From Sodiomyces alkalinus F11 (lineage: Eukaryota; Ascomycota; Sordariomycetes; Glomerellales; Plectosphaerellaceae), in contig NW_021167082.1 of assembly GCF_003711515.1 (NCBI RefSeq), forward strand, positions 3,031,691 to 3,095,690: DNA of 64,000 bases, read 5' to 3'. Below, piece by piece: positions 47,870-59,303 of the stretch (the stretch's first letter is position 1; every line of letters starts with the position of its first letter). The notes beneath the pieces are model-generated. The model was not told the origin of the DNA. It searched no databases and worked only from the letters and a program-made list of their open reading frames with translations. A program made the translations under genes and the position numbers.

Positions 47870-50800
47870 TAGTTAAGTATTTATATCTCCTATAGACTTT
47901 TAAGCGGTTCCTATATTAATTCCACGTAGCCCTTCTATTATACTAATACCTTATAGACCTTACCGCGACCTCGCCTTCGGGTATAGGCGTAAAGGATTTC
48001 CTCTATTACTTATTCCTTTTCCCCGTCTAGCCTTTCACGGATAAGTAACGGCTAGGGGTTTATTATCGCTTACCCTAGTAAGGGGTTATAGTCGGTTTAT
48101 TATAGGAGATCCACGTAGAAACGGTTATAGACCTATAAGGGGATATTTAGTTTTACTATATAGGAGTTAATAACCTTTATAACTTTGTATTTATAGTAAA
48201 GCTAGGTAAGTTTCTTTAAGGGCCGTAGCGAGAAGTAGTTATTAATATCTAGCTATATAAGGTTATCCTTTTTAAACCTTTTAGCAGGGTAACGATAACG
48301 GTTTACTGACTCCTCCTAGTATAGTTATATAGCGGTTATCAGGGCTTAGGCGAATTAGGTAGTTTCCTTAAAGCGACTTAGTAAGTTATACGCGGAAGCC
48401 TTACGCTTATCGGTTAGCGTGGTCTTATTAACTTAAAGAGGATTCGCGTAGTACCCGTATTATAGGAAGAATAGGCTTATTTAGATTATCCAGTTTACCC
48501 GGTTATTTAAGGCTAGCTACGCTACCGGTAATCGTGTATTCTAATCGTCTTAGGCGTAATAGGTATAGGCTCGTAAATAGGCTTAGACTTCCTGGTTAAT
48601 ACGTTCAGGACCTTTATCCGTCTAAGGGTAGTATACTATACTTAGTTACTATTTAATACGCGCGAGTTTATTAAAATATCGCTAAAAGCGGCTAGTTTAG
48701 TTTAACCCCTTATCGCTAATAATAGACTTCGGTATTCCGTGGAATCTATAGTAATATAATAAGAACCGTTTAGTATAGGCTTTAGTATTTATAGTATTTA
48801 TCGCTTTTAGCGTTACCGATTTTAAGAGTCGCTTAGTAATTACCTATAGGTATTTATACGTACTCTCGCGGGTATATAGTAGGTCTATTATAAAAGCTAT
48901 TATAATATCATAGAAGATTCGCTTTAGTATAGACAGTAGGCGTAATAAATCTCTTTTTATACCCCTTTATATATAGCTAGCTTAGTATATATTATAATTC
49001 CGTATAAGTCTTCTAATATCTTAATTTATACTAGGCTAAAATACATAGCGGGCGATTAAGGTAATAGTATTATCCCTGCCTAGTTATCTACCGATTACTA
49101 AATCGTGGATCGCTTATATAAGATAGCCTTATAACGGGTAACTAACCCTATCTTCGCTATCCCTTAGCACCTATAAGCGGTCGCGAAATATTAGTCGTCC
49201 TTAGTTAATCTATACTCGGCGATCTATCTTTTAAGCTCTAGCTTAAGGGGAAAACTCTACTCTCCCGCTATTATTATAGTAAGGGCACCTCAATAACGCT
49301 TATTAATAGCCCTAGCTTTATCATAGAATCGTTATAGGTTGGAGTCTACTTTAAAGACTATAGTTAGCTCTAGTAATATTACTCTTATTAGGTATACCCG
49401 GGGAGAGATAGCTATATCGGGGATTATTTAGATATACTTCCTTTACTCTTAGATATTAGAAGAATCTTTTAGTATATCCTACTCTTAATATAAAAGCGTA
49501 TCGGCTATAATATTATTAGCCCCTCGCCGGTACTCTAATATAAAGTTATACTAAGCGAGCTCCGCTACTTAGCGACTTTAGCGCTCGGTTAAGGCCCTCT
49601 TAGCCATAAAATATTCGAGTACTTTATAATTATAGTAAATCTAAAACCGGCTATTACCTATAAGCTCGGCTTTCTAAATCTATAAATGGTCTATAATTAT
49701 TAGTATCTCCTTATTATAAATCGGGTAATTATACTCGGCGGAGTTAAGTCGGCGTAAATAGTATACGATAATACACCTATATCCTTATTTATCTTCCTAT
49801 AAGAATAATCTACCTAGCGCGAACCCTAAATAATCCGTCTTTAGCTAGGTCTTCCTTCCGGGTTATTAGTATTATAGCTAAGGCTTTTTCTAAAACCTCT
49901 ACTTTAGTTCCTTAAAGGCTGCCTCTTATAGGGGGTCCTAGTAAAACGGGGCGTTTTTCTTTATTAGGGCCGTGAGTAGCGCCGTAATAGCTACGAAGTT
50001 ATAGATAAATATCCTATAAAAGTTAGCGAACCCTAGGAAACTTCGTACTCTAGTCGCAGAGACTAACGTTCCCTATTCCATAATAGTTTTAAGTTTCTCG
50101 GGGTTATAAGATACCCCTTTTTCCGCTAAATCGATAAACCCTAGATATTTAACTATCTTAACGCTAAACTCGTACTTTTTCGGGTTAAGGTTTAGCCTAG
50201 CGTTTATAAGGGTAATAAGTACTCGCCGTACCTTCTCCTTATAGTCCTTATAAGATCCGTTTAAGCAGATTAAGACGTTATTTATATACGCGGAGATAAA
50301 ATCGTTAAGGAACACCTATAGGGATGAGTTAATATATCGCTAAAATATTATAGGCGTGCCGGTTAATCTAAAAGGGTATACTAGCTACTCAAATAGTCTA
50401 AACCGAGTATAGAATATAGTCTTACACTTATACCTAGGTGCTATCCGTATCTTATAGAAGGCGGCGATACCGTCTAATTTAGTAAACCACTTCGCCTTAG
50501 CTAGGTTATATAAGGTCTTTATAATTAGGGGGAGTAAGTAACGATCTTACTAAGTAATTATATTTAAGGCGCGGTAGTCGTAGTAAAATTAAAGGCCGCC
50601 TCTTAGCTTCGTCACGAATAGTATAAGCGTAGTAGTAGCTAAGCTACTTATACGAATAAATCTCTTAGCTATTAGATCTATTATTATCTTCCGTGATATA
50701 AGGAGCTCTTTACGTGATATATTATAGAGCGGGCCTTATAGTAAGGCTTATTTATTACTACTACTATCCTTCTATAAGTAGACCTTATAGTCGGTGCTAG

Positions 50801-51450
50801 GTTAGTATAGGGGTAGGCGTATAGAGTACGAGGGCGTAAATAAGTCGCTAAACTCTTATATAATACTCTTAGGGATATATTCTCGCGGGTTTACTAGTTC
50901 CTTCGCGCTTAGGGCCTTTTCGATATCTTTTAATAATATAGCCTATAAACCCTCCTCCTATCTTTTTCACTTCTAATACCGTAATCGCTTATATAGTCCT
51001 ACGAACACGGACCCTATTATTAGTGCTATAGTACGGATCTCTTATACTTCTTTCGGCTCCTTTTCGCCCTAGAGTCGGATATCGATATCGGCTACTCCGT
51101 GGCGGAGCCTGTATTCTTTAGCGTAAAGGACTATATCGTTATATTTTATTTATAGAAGCCTAAGGAAGAGATCCTAGTCTAGACCCGGCACTATATACGC
51201 GAAGACGCGCTTAGTATACCCTTATATATCTAGTATAAAGACTATAATACCGGCGTTACTAGCTAATTTAGTTTTAGCCGAGAAGCCTTTTAGTAGTCGT
51301 TTCTTTTTATCGATTAATAGTCAGTGGATTTTTCGAGTGAATTTCTTATTTATAGCGGTATAGTAGTTATAACTCGTATCTATAAAAGCGTTTATTAACC
51401 TATTACTACGAACTCTTACTTAGATTAATACTAACTCGTTCCGTAATAAC
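47870..51450 (-). pseudogene. Gypsy D pol: RT, RNase H, integrase, chromodomain
   Basis: Minus strand. The stop-free piece 50073-50315 is RT palm (FLNDFISAYINN, then NLNPKKYEFSVKIVKYLGF); the active site reads YINN at 50277-50288 from YIDD. RNase H is around 49800-49500. The integrase zinc domain is at about 49080-48960 (DIRRLIRNYNIY, former CxxC). The core follows to about 48400. A chromodomain is at about 48000-47880 (GRGKVYKVLV-KGY, EPLKSL-EI). Protease is probably near 51400-51100 but not certain. Stops are RIP-type. Confidence 0.8.
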
Positions 51451-52650
51451 GGTTTAAACTCCTCCTACTTATATTATTCTTATATTATCGGCTTTAGTGC
51501 CTGATTTTATACTATACTTATTCTTTTTCCGAGTCTTTAGTATCTTCGGAAATATCTTCGGGTTCCTCCTCTTAAGGGGATATTCGGGCTACTATATCCT
51601 TCTTACTCTTATAGTGCTATTAGATATAGCCCTTCTTCTAGTAATTCTAGTATATAATATTCGCGTAGCGGGTAGGTTTTTATTAGGTCCCCTTAGACTT
51701 ACCGACCTTATTAACTCTACCTATAGCGATATCGCTATTAGCGTCCTTAGCTAGTTTACGGGCGACGGGAATTAGTCGGTATAACTTACTAGCGCCCTTT
51801 TATCTCCACGCGATTATTTATACTTGATTAACCTATTCGGTATAGGTATCGGGGAGGTTAGCTACGACTAGGCTATTATATAGCCTATTATTTAAGGGGT
51901 TATCGAGGAATAATATCTTAGGATAGTCTACTTAGTTATAGGCTCCTGCCTACGCTAGGTTCCTTTTAAAAGTGGGTAGGAAGCGCGCGAATAGCTAGTC
52001 GGGTTTTTACTTTATCGATCGGAGGGTATTAGTAGCGCGGCCTTATTCGTTATAGTCCTTATATATATAGTCGAGGTAGGCTATAAATTCCTTTAGGTTA
52101 AGTTTACCGTTTATACCTCTATTAGGGAAGAAGGTGCTAACTACCTATTAAGGCTAGGTGTCTAAGTCCGCGATAATTATATATTACGCCTTTTTATTAC
52201 TACGAAATAGCGGGCTATTAAGCTTGAGTTTTAGTCGTATAGCCTAGGACTAGGCGGTATATTCCGTGTGTTTTCCACTGAATCTTACGGGAATAGCGAC
52301 TTGCTATACACGGTATAAGAGCCTGGGTGCTAGTAGCGGGATAGGTATAATAGTCTCTGCTTTTAGGGGCCTAGGTAAGGGCGAGGGCGTGATAATTAGG
52401 GTAGGCGTTAGGTACGTGGTAGGTACGAGGTATGGGTTAAGTTAAGACTTTTCGAAGGCTGCTTATAGGCTAGCGATTATAATATAAATAAGGGCGATAT
52501 ATCCTTACCACTTCCTATACGCGTTATAATACGCGTTCGTCGATCTTAGTATACGAGGTCTCTATAACCTGCCCCTAGCCCTTTAGTAGGCTCGGCGCGA
52601 AGTGACTAGGACCTCCTTCTATATAAGTGTTAAAGCTTATAATCTTATAA
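51450..52650 (-). pseudogene. Gypsy D gag, RIP-degraded
   Basis: By position, inside the 5' LTR and before RT. The basic stretch at about 51560-51600 (EYPLKRRNPKIFPKILKT) lies near its end. The plus-strand frame at 51497-51754 is a shadow. No zinc knuckle is legible. Confidence 0.5.
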
Positions 52651-52679
52651 GTTCGAATATATAACGGCTTATTAAAGGT

Positions 52680-52863
52680 TATTCACGTATTAAGGCCGAA
52701 AATATAGTTTATTCGAACTAAGGAAGGAAAGGAGGAAAGGAAAACTCTACGCGGTATATAGACGGCTAAGTATATATAGGATCGTATAGGCCTTGCTAGA
52801 GGGTCCGTGCTTTTTGGTCCCGGCTATTGCCGGGGACTATTCTGCGAGCTATAGTCTATAATA
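52680..52863 (-). repeat. 5' LTR of gypsy D (184 bp)
   Basis: Same length and blocks as the left LTR (TTCGAACTAAGGAAGGAAAGG shared in part; GCCGGGGACTATTC near the end). Confidence 0.88.
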
Positions 52864-53241
52864 ATATCGTAGATTCGTAGGCGCGTTAACCGCCGGCTAT
52901 TAGATCTATAAGCTATGTAGGCGTAGCACCTACTTAGATAACTGCGCTTAATGCTTAGATTTCACTATAGGCAGATAAAGGAGGCTTTTAAGGAGGGGGA
53001 ATAGGATTATTAGGGCGTAGATATTCCTAGACTTTATTATGAACGGCCATAGCTTTATAGTGGCTACGCTAGAGCTTCTAATTACAATAGGTTTTATAGG
53101 TAACTAGCTAGTATTCCGATATTTTAATAGTTATTTATAGATTAACACGCTATATCGGCGTAGCTAGATAGCTTCTTAAATCGGTAGAAGTAAAGGTAAA
53201 ATAAAGGGTAGGTAATTCACTTAGTAAGTAAGACTCTTAAT
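52864..53241 (-). pseudogene. Minus copia A: leader and start of gag
   Basis: Lies between gypsy D and the 5' LTR at 53242. Frames are short and RIP-broken; it cannot be compared with the plus copy, whose equivalent part is missing. Confidence 0.5.
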
Positions 53242-53444
53242 TATCAGATAAAGCGTAGTCGAAATCGTTATAAAATAGGGCAAAATTAATTAAGGCAATT
53301 GTGTATAATTATAACTGTATCAGACCGTCAGGGAAACGCTGCCACCGTACTTTATATAGTGCAGATTCTATAAGCGTCCACCCGGATTCTACTCTTGGCA
53401 ATCCGGCCCGTTACGTAACCGAAAAGACTATAGTCTATTCGACA
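53242..53444 (-). repeat. 5' LTR of minus copia A (203 bp)
   Basis: Plus-strand ends TATCAGATAAAGCG and ATTCGACA. Followed by TSD AACAT. It carries few RIP changes (e.g. GGGAAACGCTGCCACCG). Confidence 0.9.
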
Positions 53445-53480
53445 AACATAACGCTGTGGCACTGCAGGATGGGTTATATT

Positions 53481-53736
53481 TATCGGACAGGCCGAAAGAT
53501 ACGGTTACGTAACGGGCACGGATTTAACCGAAGGATTATAATCTCGGTTATCCGGGTGGACACCTGCAGAATCTTCACCATACAAATTATAGTGGCAGGA
53601 GTTCCCCAACGGTCTAGGATTTTGGCAACAGTAACACACACTGATCTACAGATTTACAAGCCTCAATTGAATCAACAGATCAACTGCCCTATTACTGTTC
53701 TTCTACGTTATTATTACGGTTACGCTATATCTGACA
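53481..53736 (+). repeat. Solo LTR of a copia-A relative (256 bp), little RIP
   Basis: Begins TATCGGACAGG, ends TATCTGACA, and is flanked by the exact TSD ATATT (53476-53480, 53737-53741). The internal blocks GGTTACGTAACGGGC, CCGGGTGGACACC and GTTCCCCAACGGTC match the copia-A LTR in order, but the rest has diverged and is longer. No internal element sequence remains. The copia C1 frame resumes directly after it. CpA and TpG are frequent, so it largely escaped RIP. Confidence 0.85.
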
Positions 53737-53741
53737 ATATT

Positions 53742-55196
53742 AACCCTTCTGCTTTACAATATATAAATAAGGATACTATAAATATATCTAAAGAAGATAT
53801 ACTAGAAATACAGAGCTGTGAGGCCTATTGAAAAAGTAAGTCAGCTATGCTCGTAAATAAAGAATCTATTAATAAATATAAGGACTTTTCGTACCTTAAA
53901 AAGGTATATATAGATTTATACAGGCCTATGGATCCTATAACATATAATAGAAAGCGTTAGATTCTGTTTATAGTAGACCGTTCTACACGGTATCTATAGG
54001 CAAAACTGCTTATAGATAAATGAGAAACAACTATTATAAACGTAATAAAAGAGTGGAAAATTCCTGTTGAATATAATAAATATAATATAAAAATAAAAGA
54101 AGTAGATACCGACGGCGGAAAAGACTTTACGAATACCTCGGTTAAAAGACTATTCGTCGGTGTAAATCATAATATAAAACCCCCCTATACCCATAAGACT
54201 CAAGGCTCGGTAGAACGGGTAGTAAGGACTATAATAGAAAAAGTCCGATATTTTCTTTTCCACTCAGGCCTTCCTATATACTTTTAGGGGGATACGGTTT
54301 ATTCAGCCGTTTATACGTATAATAGAATACCTAATTCAGTAGTAGGGTTTAAAACGCCTTATGAATTAGTAGAAAATCGTAAACGTAATATAAAGGATAT
54401 TCGGGTTTAGGGTTCCGTTATATATTATAAGAATAACGACCCGAAAATAAAGAAACTGGATCCACGAGCATTTTAAAGGCGCTTTAGTAGGTTACAACGA
54501 TTATAACTATAAAATATATAGTCCTCGATCTAGGAAGACTACCTGGTATTATGACGTTTATATTCTAGAAAATCAGTTTCTGGCTTCTTCTTCAGATACT
54601 ATAATTAAGAAAAATAACCCTGTAACGTATATAAATAATAATACGTCTCCTAATATAAATATACCGTAGGCAGAACCGGTTTCCGACCCCGAGTCTTATC
54701 TATTCGGCGAGTACTATAATAATACTAAATATACGTTTAGGTCTATCTAAACAGAAGAAGAGTATAAGGATAAGGATAAGGATACTAATAGTAATAAAAG
54801 ACGTAAGAGTCTTGTAGCAGCGCCCGGTGTTATTCCAGCCGAAAATAATAATAAGTAAAATATAACCGACCCGGTTAATAACGGCCTTAAATCCAGGTTA
54901 GAAATTCAAATCCCTTCTAAATCTTCGAAGGAAAACGATGACGATTATATATCGTATAATGATAATAAGCGCTTATTATATATAACTCAAGATACTGTAC
55001 TCGGGAACCTATAGTTTTAAGAAGATCACCACTTTGTTTTAACTGTAAATTCTTTATACAAACCAGCTACTTATAAATAGGCTATAAACTGCTCTGATAA
55101 AAATAAGTGGATAGATGCTATAGTAGCTGACAGAACTTGAAAATAGAAACACCCGGGATTTAATAAGTATAAAAGATACGCCTCAATATAATAATA

Positions 55197-55269
<73 letters not shown>

Positions 55270-57110
55270 NNNNNNNNNNNNNNNNNNNNNNNNNNNNNNN
55301 NNNNNNNNNNNNNNNNNNNTAAGGGTTTAATTAAGTACTCGGTATTAATTATTTAGAAACCTTTTCTACCACCTGCAGACCCGAAAGCTATAGACTAGCT
55401 TTTATACTACGCGTATCCCTAGGCTAGAAGTTTAGACGGTTCGACGTTAAGAACGCGTTCGTTCACGCCGATATAGATACCGAGATGTATACTATATAAC
55501 CCATAGGCGTCGAGGAAAAAGAAGGCACTAGTAATAATAATAATCCTAATAATAATAAATTAGATTATAAACTAAATAAAGCTTTATACGGTTTAAAACA
55601 AAGCCCCCGGCTTTAGTATAACTTCCTTATAAAAATACTTAGCGAAATCGGCTATAGAGTCTCTGACTTCGATAATAGTATATTCACTTTTTATAAGAAT
55701 AAAACAGACCGTGTTATACTACTATGCCACGTAGACGATATAGTAATACTACGCCCTTCTAATACAACGATATAGTATTTATTTACTAAAATATCGAAGA
55801 ATATTTCACTTACAGAACGAGGTAAGCTTTACTCGTTTTTAGACCACGAAATTACTATAAACAGGTTAAATATAATCCTTTCTATCAATCAGTTACCTTA
55901 TACCAATAAAATCCTCGATAAGTATAATAAATAGGGCCTTAAACGGGTTAATACCCCTTATATAAATAAAAAGGTCCTCGTACCAAATCAAGAACAGGCT
56001 TTAAAAGCCGATATTAAGGTATACTAACAGGAAATCGGTGCTGTATTAGATTTAGCACTACACTTAAGACTAGATAGAACCTACGCTGTTAATAAGTGCG
56101 CTCGATATATAAGTAATCCGGTAAAACATCACCCTATAGCTTTAAATCGAATCTGGGCTTATATAAATACTTTTCTTAATATCGGCCTTTTACATAACTA
56201 TTCATATAAAGAAGACCTTAATATATCCGGTTATTCTGACGCTAGTTTTTCAGATATAATCAAAGACAGGACTTCTACGTCAGGCTATATCTACTGTATA
56301 GGTGTAAATAATCTAATAAGCTGGGCTTCAACTAAGCAAAAATTCGTTGCTTTATTAAGACTAGAATCAGAATATATAGCTTTAACCGAAGCTTCTAAAG
56401 AAGGAATCCATATATATAATATATATATAGACCTAGTAGATAACCTTAGGGTATTTACTGATTTAAACGTCGGTTTATATAATAATAATAATAATACTAA
56501 TATACCGATTCCTACTAGATTAATAGACAGCGAAAGCGCAAAGAAGATTTGCGAAAATCCTGAATTTAATAAACGTGTAAAGCATATAGACCGTTAGTAT
56601 CACTACTGCAGACAATAGGTTTAAAATAATATAGTAAAGGTCGTTTATATAAATACTAAATTTAATATAGCCGATATACTAACTAAAGGTCTACCTAAAG
56701 ACTTATATAATACACTATGCGGTTATATGAATTTAGGCTATAAAGATGATACGTTGCCTGACTACGATGTACTACCTTATACCCGAGTTAAAGAATTAAA
56801 ATACTAAGGTCTATAACTAGGTTGTTTATCTTCGGATTTTCCTAGATATAAATACTTAGGTTTTTTTACCTATAGGCTTTCCCAAGATAATATAACTAGG
56901 TTTTTCACCTACGGACTTTCCTAGTATTATCAAAAGGGTTTTCCAATTTTCCCCTTATAAAGAATCAAGGGTTTTTAAATTTTTCGCTTAGAGGTTTTAT
57001 TTTAACTTTCCTCTTATAATTAGTCCTAGTTAGTTAACTAGAGTTTCTGCGCTATAACTATATAATATATATACTCGTTTTAACCTACTCCTTCTTATAT
57101 AAGAACCAGC
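53742..57110 (+). pseudogene. Copia C1 pol: integrase, RT, RNase H
   Basis: Collinear with C2 from about 38231. Integrase is at about 53900-54500 (NRKR, DRSTRYL, a TDGGKDFTN-like motif near 54100). The linker at 54600-55180 ends in a (TAA)n microsatellite and an assembly gap. RT resumes at 55320, with intact LCHVDDIVI near 55722-55748. RNase H is at about 56230-56610 (GYSDASFSDI, EDRTSTSGYIYCI, ESEYIALTEASKEGI nearly intact). There are fewer stops than in C2, but TAG/TAA still break it. Confidence 0.85.
55187..55319. repeat. (TAA)n microsatellite running into a 50-N assembly gap
   Basis: About 83 bp of nearly pure AAT/TAA repeat (55187-55269) followed by 50 N (55270-55319). The equivalent place in C2 (about 39659-39677) has only a few AAT units, so the array expanded in this copy and probably stopped the assembly. 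A piece of the RT N-terminus is lost in the gap. Confidence 0.95.
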
Positions 57111-57123
57111 TTACGGGGGGGGG

Positions 57124-57549
57124 TGTTGATATTAATATTATTACTAATAATATCCTTAATATCCTTCGAGTATATCCTTCGTACTCGAATAAAGGATATC
57201 TTCCCCGTAAGCCTAGACCGTTCTCTTTCTAGTCAGTTTATCTGATACCAGTCAAACAAAGGATTACGATATTATCACTGTATCGATCTCAGACAAAGGA
57301 TTACGGTATTATTACGATATCGATCTCTTTACAAAGAAAAGAAAGAATAAAGGATATCAACCCGTTCCCTCGGTTCGGTTCTTCCTTTCTTTATTCCTTA
57401 TCTGAATCGCTTTTTCAATCCGAGGAGTACATATAATACGCGCGCAGAGATCCTACCTTACAATCCTATTATTACCTTGTTAATTTTCCACTGCTTTTCG
57501 TGACTTCCGTCCCTTCCGCTTGTCCAATATCTTCAAAGATCTTCAAAAA
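57124..57549 (+). repeat. 3' LTR of copia C1 (about 426 bp)
   Basis: Begins TGTTGATATTAATATTATTA after ACGGGGGGGGG (polypurine tract) and ends about CTTCAAAAA. It is longer than the C2 LTRs because of small internal duplications (ATATCCTTCG and ACAAAGGATTACG units). Right flank GAACT; the left partner is not in the window. Confidence 0.85.
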
Positions 57550-58634
57550 GAACTACTGCCCTATTTAGGGACCTCGACTAACGTTAAAAGCTATTAACGG
57601 AAGATAGGATCTATACTATACGTAGTAGTAATATCGCGGCTAGACATCGCTTTTATAGTATTATGGCTATACCGCTATAACGTTAATCCAGGTCCTATAT
57701 ACTATAAGGCCGCCGATTATCTAAGTCTTTATCTAATTAATAGCTAATCGTTTATATTAGAATTAAAGGGTCGTAATACTATTAAAATCTACACTAACGC
57801 CTTATTTACCGATAATACCCTTAATCGTAAAAGTACTTAAGTGTATATAATACGTTTATTTAGCGGTATAATCGCGTAGCGCGCTAATAAGTAGGATATA
57901 GTCACGATATTAATAATGGAAACAGAGCTATTAGCGTTAGTATAAGGTGTAAAAGAGGGTATCTTTATATAACGCCTATTACTTATTATAGGAGTGGATT
58001 TTAATAATCCTGAATTAAGGATCCTGTACGATAATAACTCAACGATTCGGTTAGTTAATTAAGATATTAGCATGTTAATAACACGCCTTCGCTATATCGA
58101 TATCCACGGCCACTAGTTACGTTAAGTAAAGGAATAAGGGTAAATACTTATAATATACGTTATAAGCGCGGAAATAGTTGTAGACGGATAAATAAAGGCG
58201 TTATACGGCCAGAATTTAAGATTTTTAGGTCCTAGGTGGGAGTAATAGATATACGGGAACGACTATAGTAAAAATAGCTGGAGGAAGTCCGGATAGAGTA
58301 TTTAGAGGACCTGGAGGATGAATTTAAGGGCGGCTATAGCGAAGAGATTATATAGGTTATATACCTATTATATCTGCCGGTTACGAATAGCTTTAATTGC
58401 CTAACTAATATTTAGGGTAATTAGGGCGTATATCGAATAGACTATAGTCTTTTCGGTTACGTAACAGGCCGGATTACTCAGAGTATAATCCGGGTAGACG
58501 CTTATAGAATCTACACTATATAAAATATAGTAGTAGCGATTCCCTAACAGTCCTTATATAGTTATAATTATACATGATTGCCTTAATTAATCTTGACCTA
58601 ATTTATGACGATTTCGACTACGCTTTATCTGACA
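57550..58634 (+). mobile_element. Copia A, third copy, 3' end only
   Basis: Matches the plus copy from about 17449: ACTACTGCC, then GGACCTCGACTAA, RNase H (IYTNALFTDN at about 57786) and the tail. It is uninterrupted here, so it shows the sequence that the LINE split in the plus copy. It ends in an LTR at 58431-58634. Copia C1 sits at its left edge; the rest of this copy is left of the window or lost. Confidence 0.85.
58431..58634 (+). repeat. 3' LTR of third copia A copy (204 bp)
   Basis: Begins TATCGAATAGAC and ends TATCTGACA. It marks the right edge of the transposon nest; unique DNA starts at 58635. Confidence 0.88.
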
Positions 58635-59303
58635 TTTATCACACCTCAATAAGTTAGCTATGGGCATCTAACACCTACGTACGGGTCGCTCTTTGTGCTC
58701 TAGTTATCTGTCTTCGTTCCCTCTCCTAGGAATGGAAGAAACGCGATCTACATGTAACCATACCACATAGATCCAGGGATCCAGACATCCGTTGATCTGT
58801 CTATGCAACGGTCCTGGGCGAATCGGCAGCAGGAAGCTGTGCTGCCCCTCAGCACAGCCAGGACATCCGAGTTCTCACAGATACCCCTATCAGTACGCAT
58901 ATCGCGTCAACCTCGACATAAGGTAATATTCCTGTCTGTACGTCAGGTTGTAAGTGAATCAAGACAGACGATAAAACGTGCCCGAATGAAATGAAATACT
59001 GATATGCCGCCAGCTCCCTGTTGATCCGGCATGCCGTCCGTGATCTATGTCCCCAGTCTCTCATGATTATACTCATACCCATGGGGGAGCAAGATGCCCC
59101 ATGCATGAGCAACAGGTAACGTGTGCAAGGTAGCACGCACCGGTACCGAGTGTCAGCCAATCCGCAGGGCAGGGCAAACAGCCGGACCAACGAGTGCTCA
59201 AACTCAAACAAGCACTCATTCTAATTAGTGGCCAAACACCTTGCTCGCTCTTATTTTCCTTTCGTCTTCAACTTGGGAGAGGGCAAAACGCTCATGGCGA
59301 TCG
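58635..59303. other. Unique region downstream of the kinesin gene; no gene seen
   Basis: CpA and TpG are at normal frequency, so there is no RIP. Short frames exist on both strands (e.g. 58849-59211 minus) but none has domain-like content, and they overlap each other. It probably includes the kinesin 3' UTR. Confidence 0.5.

Larger units (their letters stand above)
45826..52863 (-). mobile_element. Gypsy D: full-length chromovirus with antisense accessory gene
   Basis: Two 184-bp LTRs (45826-46009, 52680-52863). The minus strand has gag, RT, integrase and a chromodomain; a plus-strand gene lies between the chromodomain and the 3' LTR. No TSD is seen: the flanks read AAAGT on the left and ATATC on the right. 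It is embedded in gag of the minus copia A. Confidence 0.87.
33843..53444 (-). mobile_element. Copia A element, minus copy (interrupted by copia C2 and gypsy D)
   Basis: 203-bp LTRs at 33843-34045 (3') and 53242-53444 (5') are flanked by the exact TSD AACAT (33838-33842 and 53445-53449). Internal pieces are 34046-34963, 41824-45825 and 52864-53241. The element inserted into copia C1. RIP is heavy in the interior but weak in the 5' LTR. Confidence 0.88.
25153..57549 (+). mobile_element. Copia C1 element, dispersed by nested insertions, gag deleted
   Basis: Pieces 25153-25963, 33660-33842, 53445-53480 and 53737-57549 are collinear with the complete copy C2 (34964-41823). Gypsy E, minus-strand copia A and a solo LTR sit at the joins with TSDs. 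The 3' LTR is 57124-57549 after a G-rich polypurine tract; the 5' LTR is not in the window. Compared with C2, the gag gene is missing. Parts of this copy carry few RIP mutations, unlike C2. Confidence 0.75.

Noticed and set aside
51497..51754. An 85-codon hydrophobic plus-strand frame that looks like a membrane protein
   Set aside because: It is antisense to the gag/protease region of gypsy D; hydrophobicity comes from TA-rich codons.
53301..53831. A 176-codon open frame on the plus strand
   Set aside because: It runs across a copia-A LTR, the TSD, a solo LTR and the start of copia C1 integrase. It is open because this stretch is short of RIP stops, not because it is a gene.
58849..59211. 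A 120-codon minus-strand frame downstream of kinesin
   Set aside because: No recognisable features; likely 3' UTR or intergenic chance frame.
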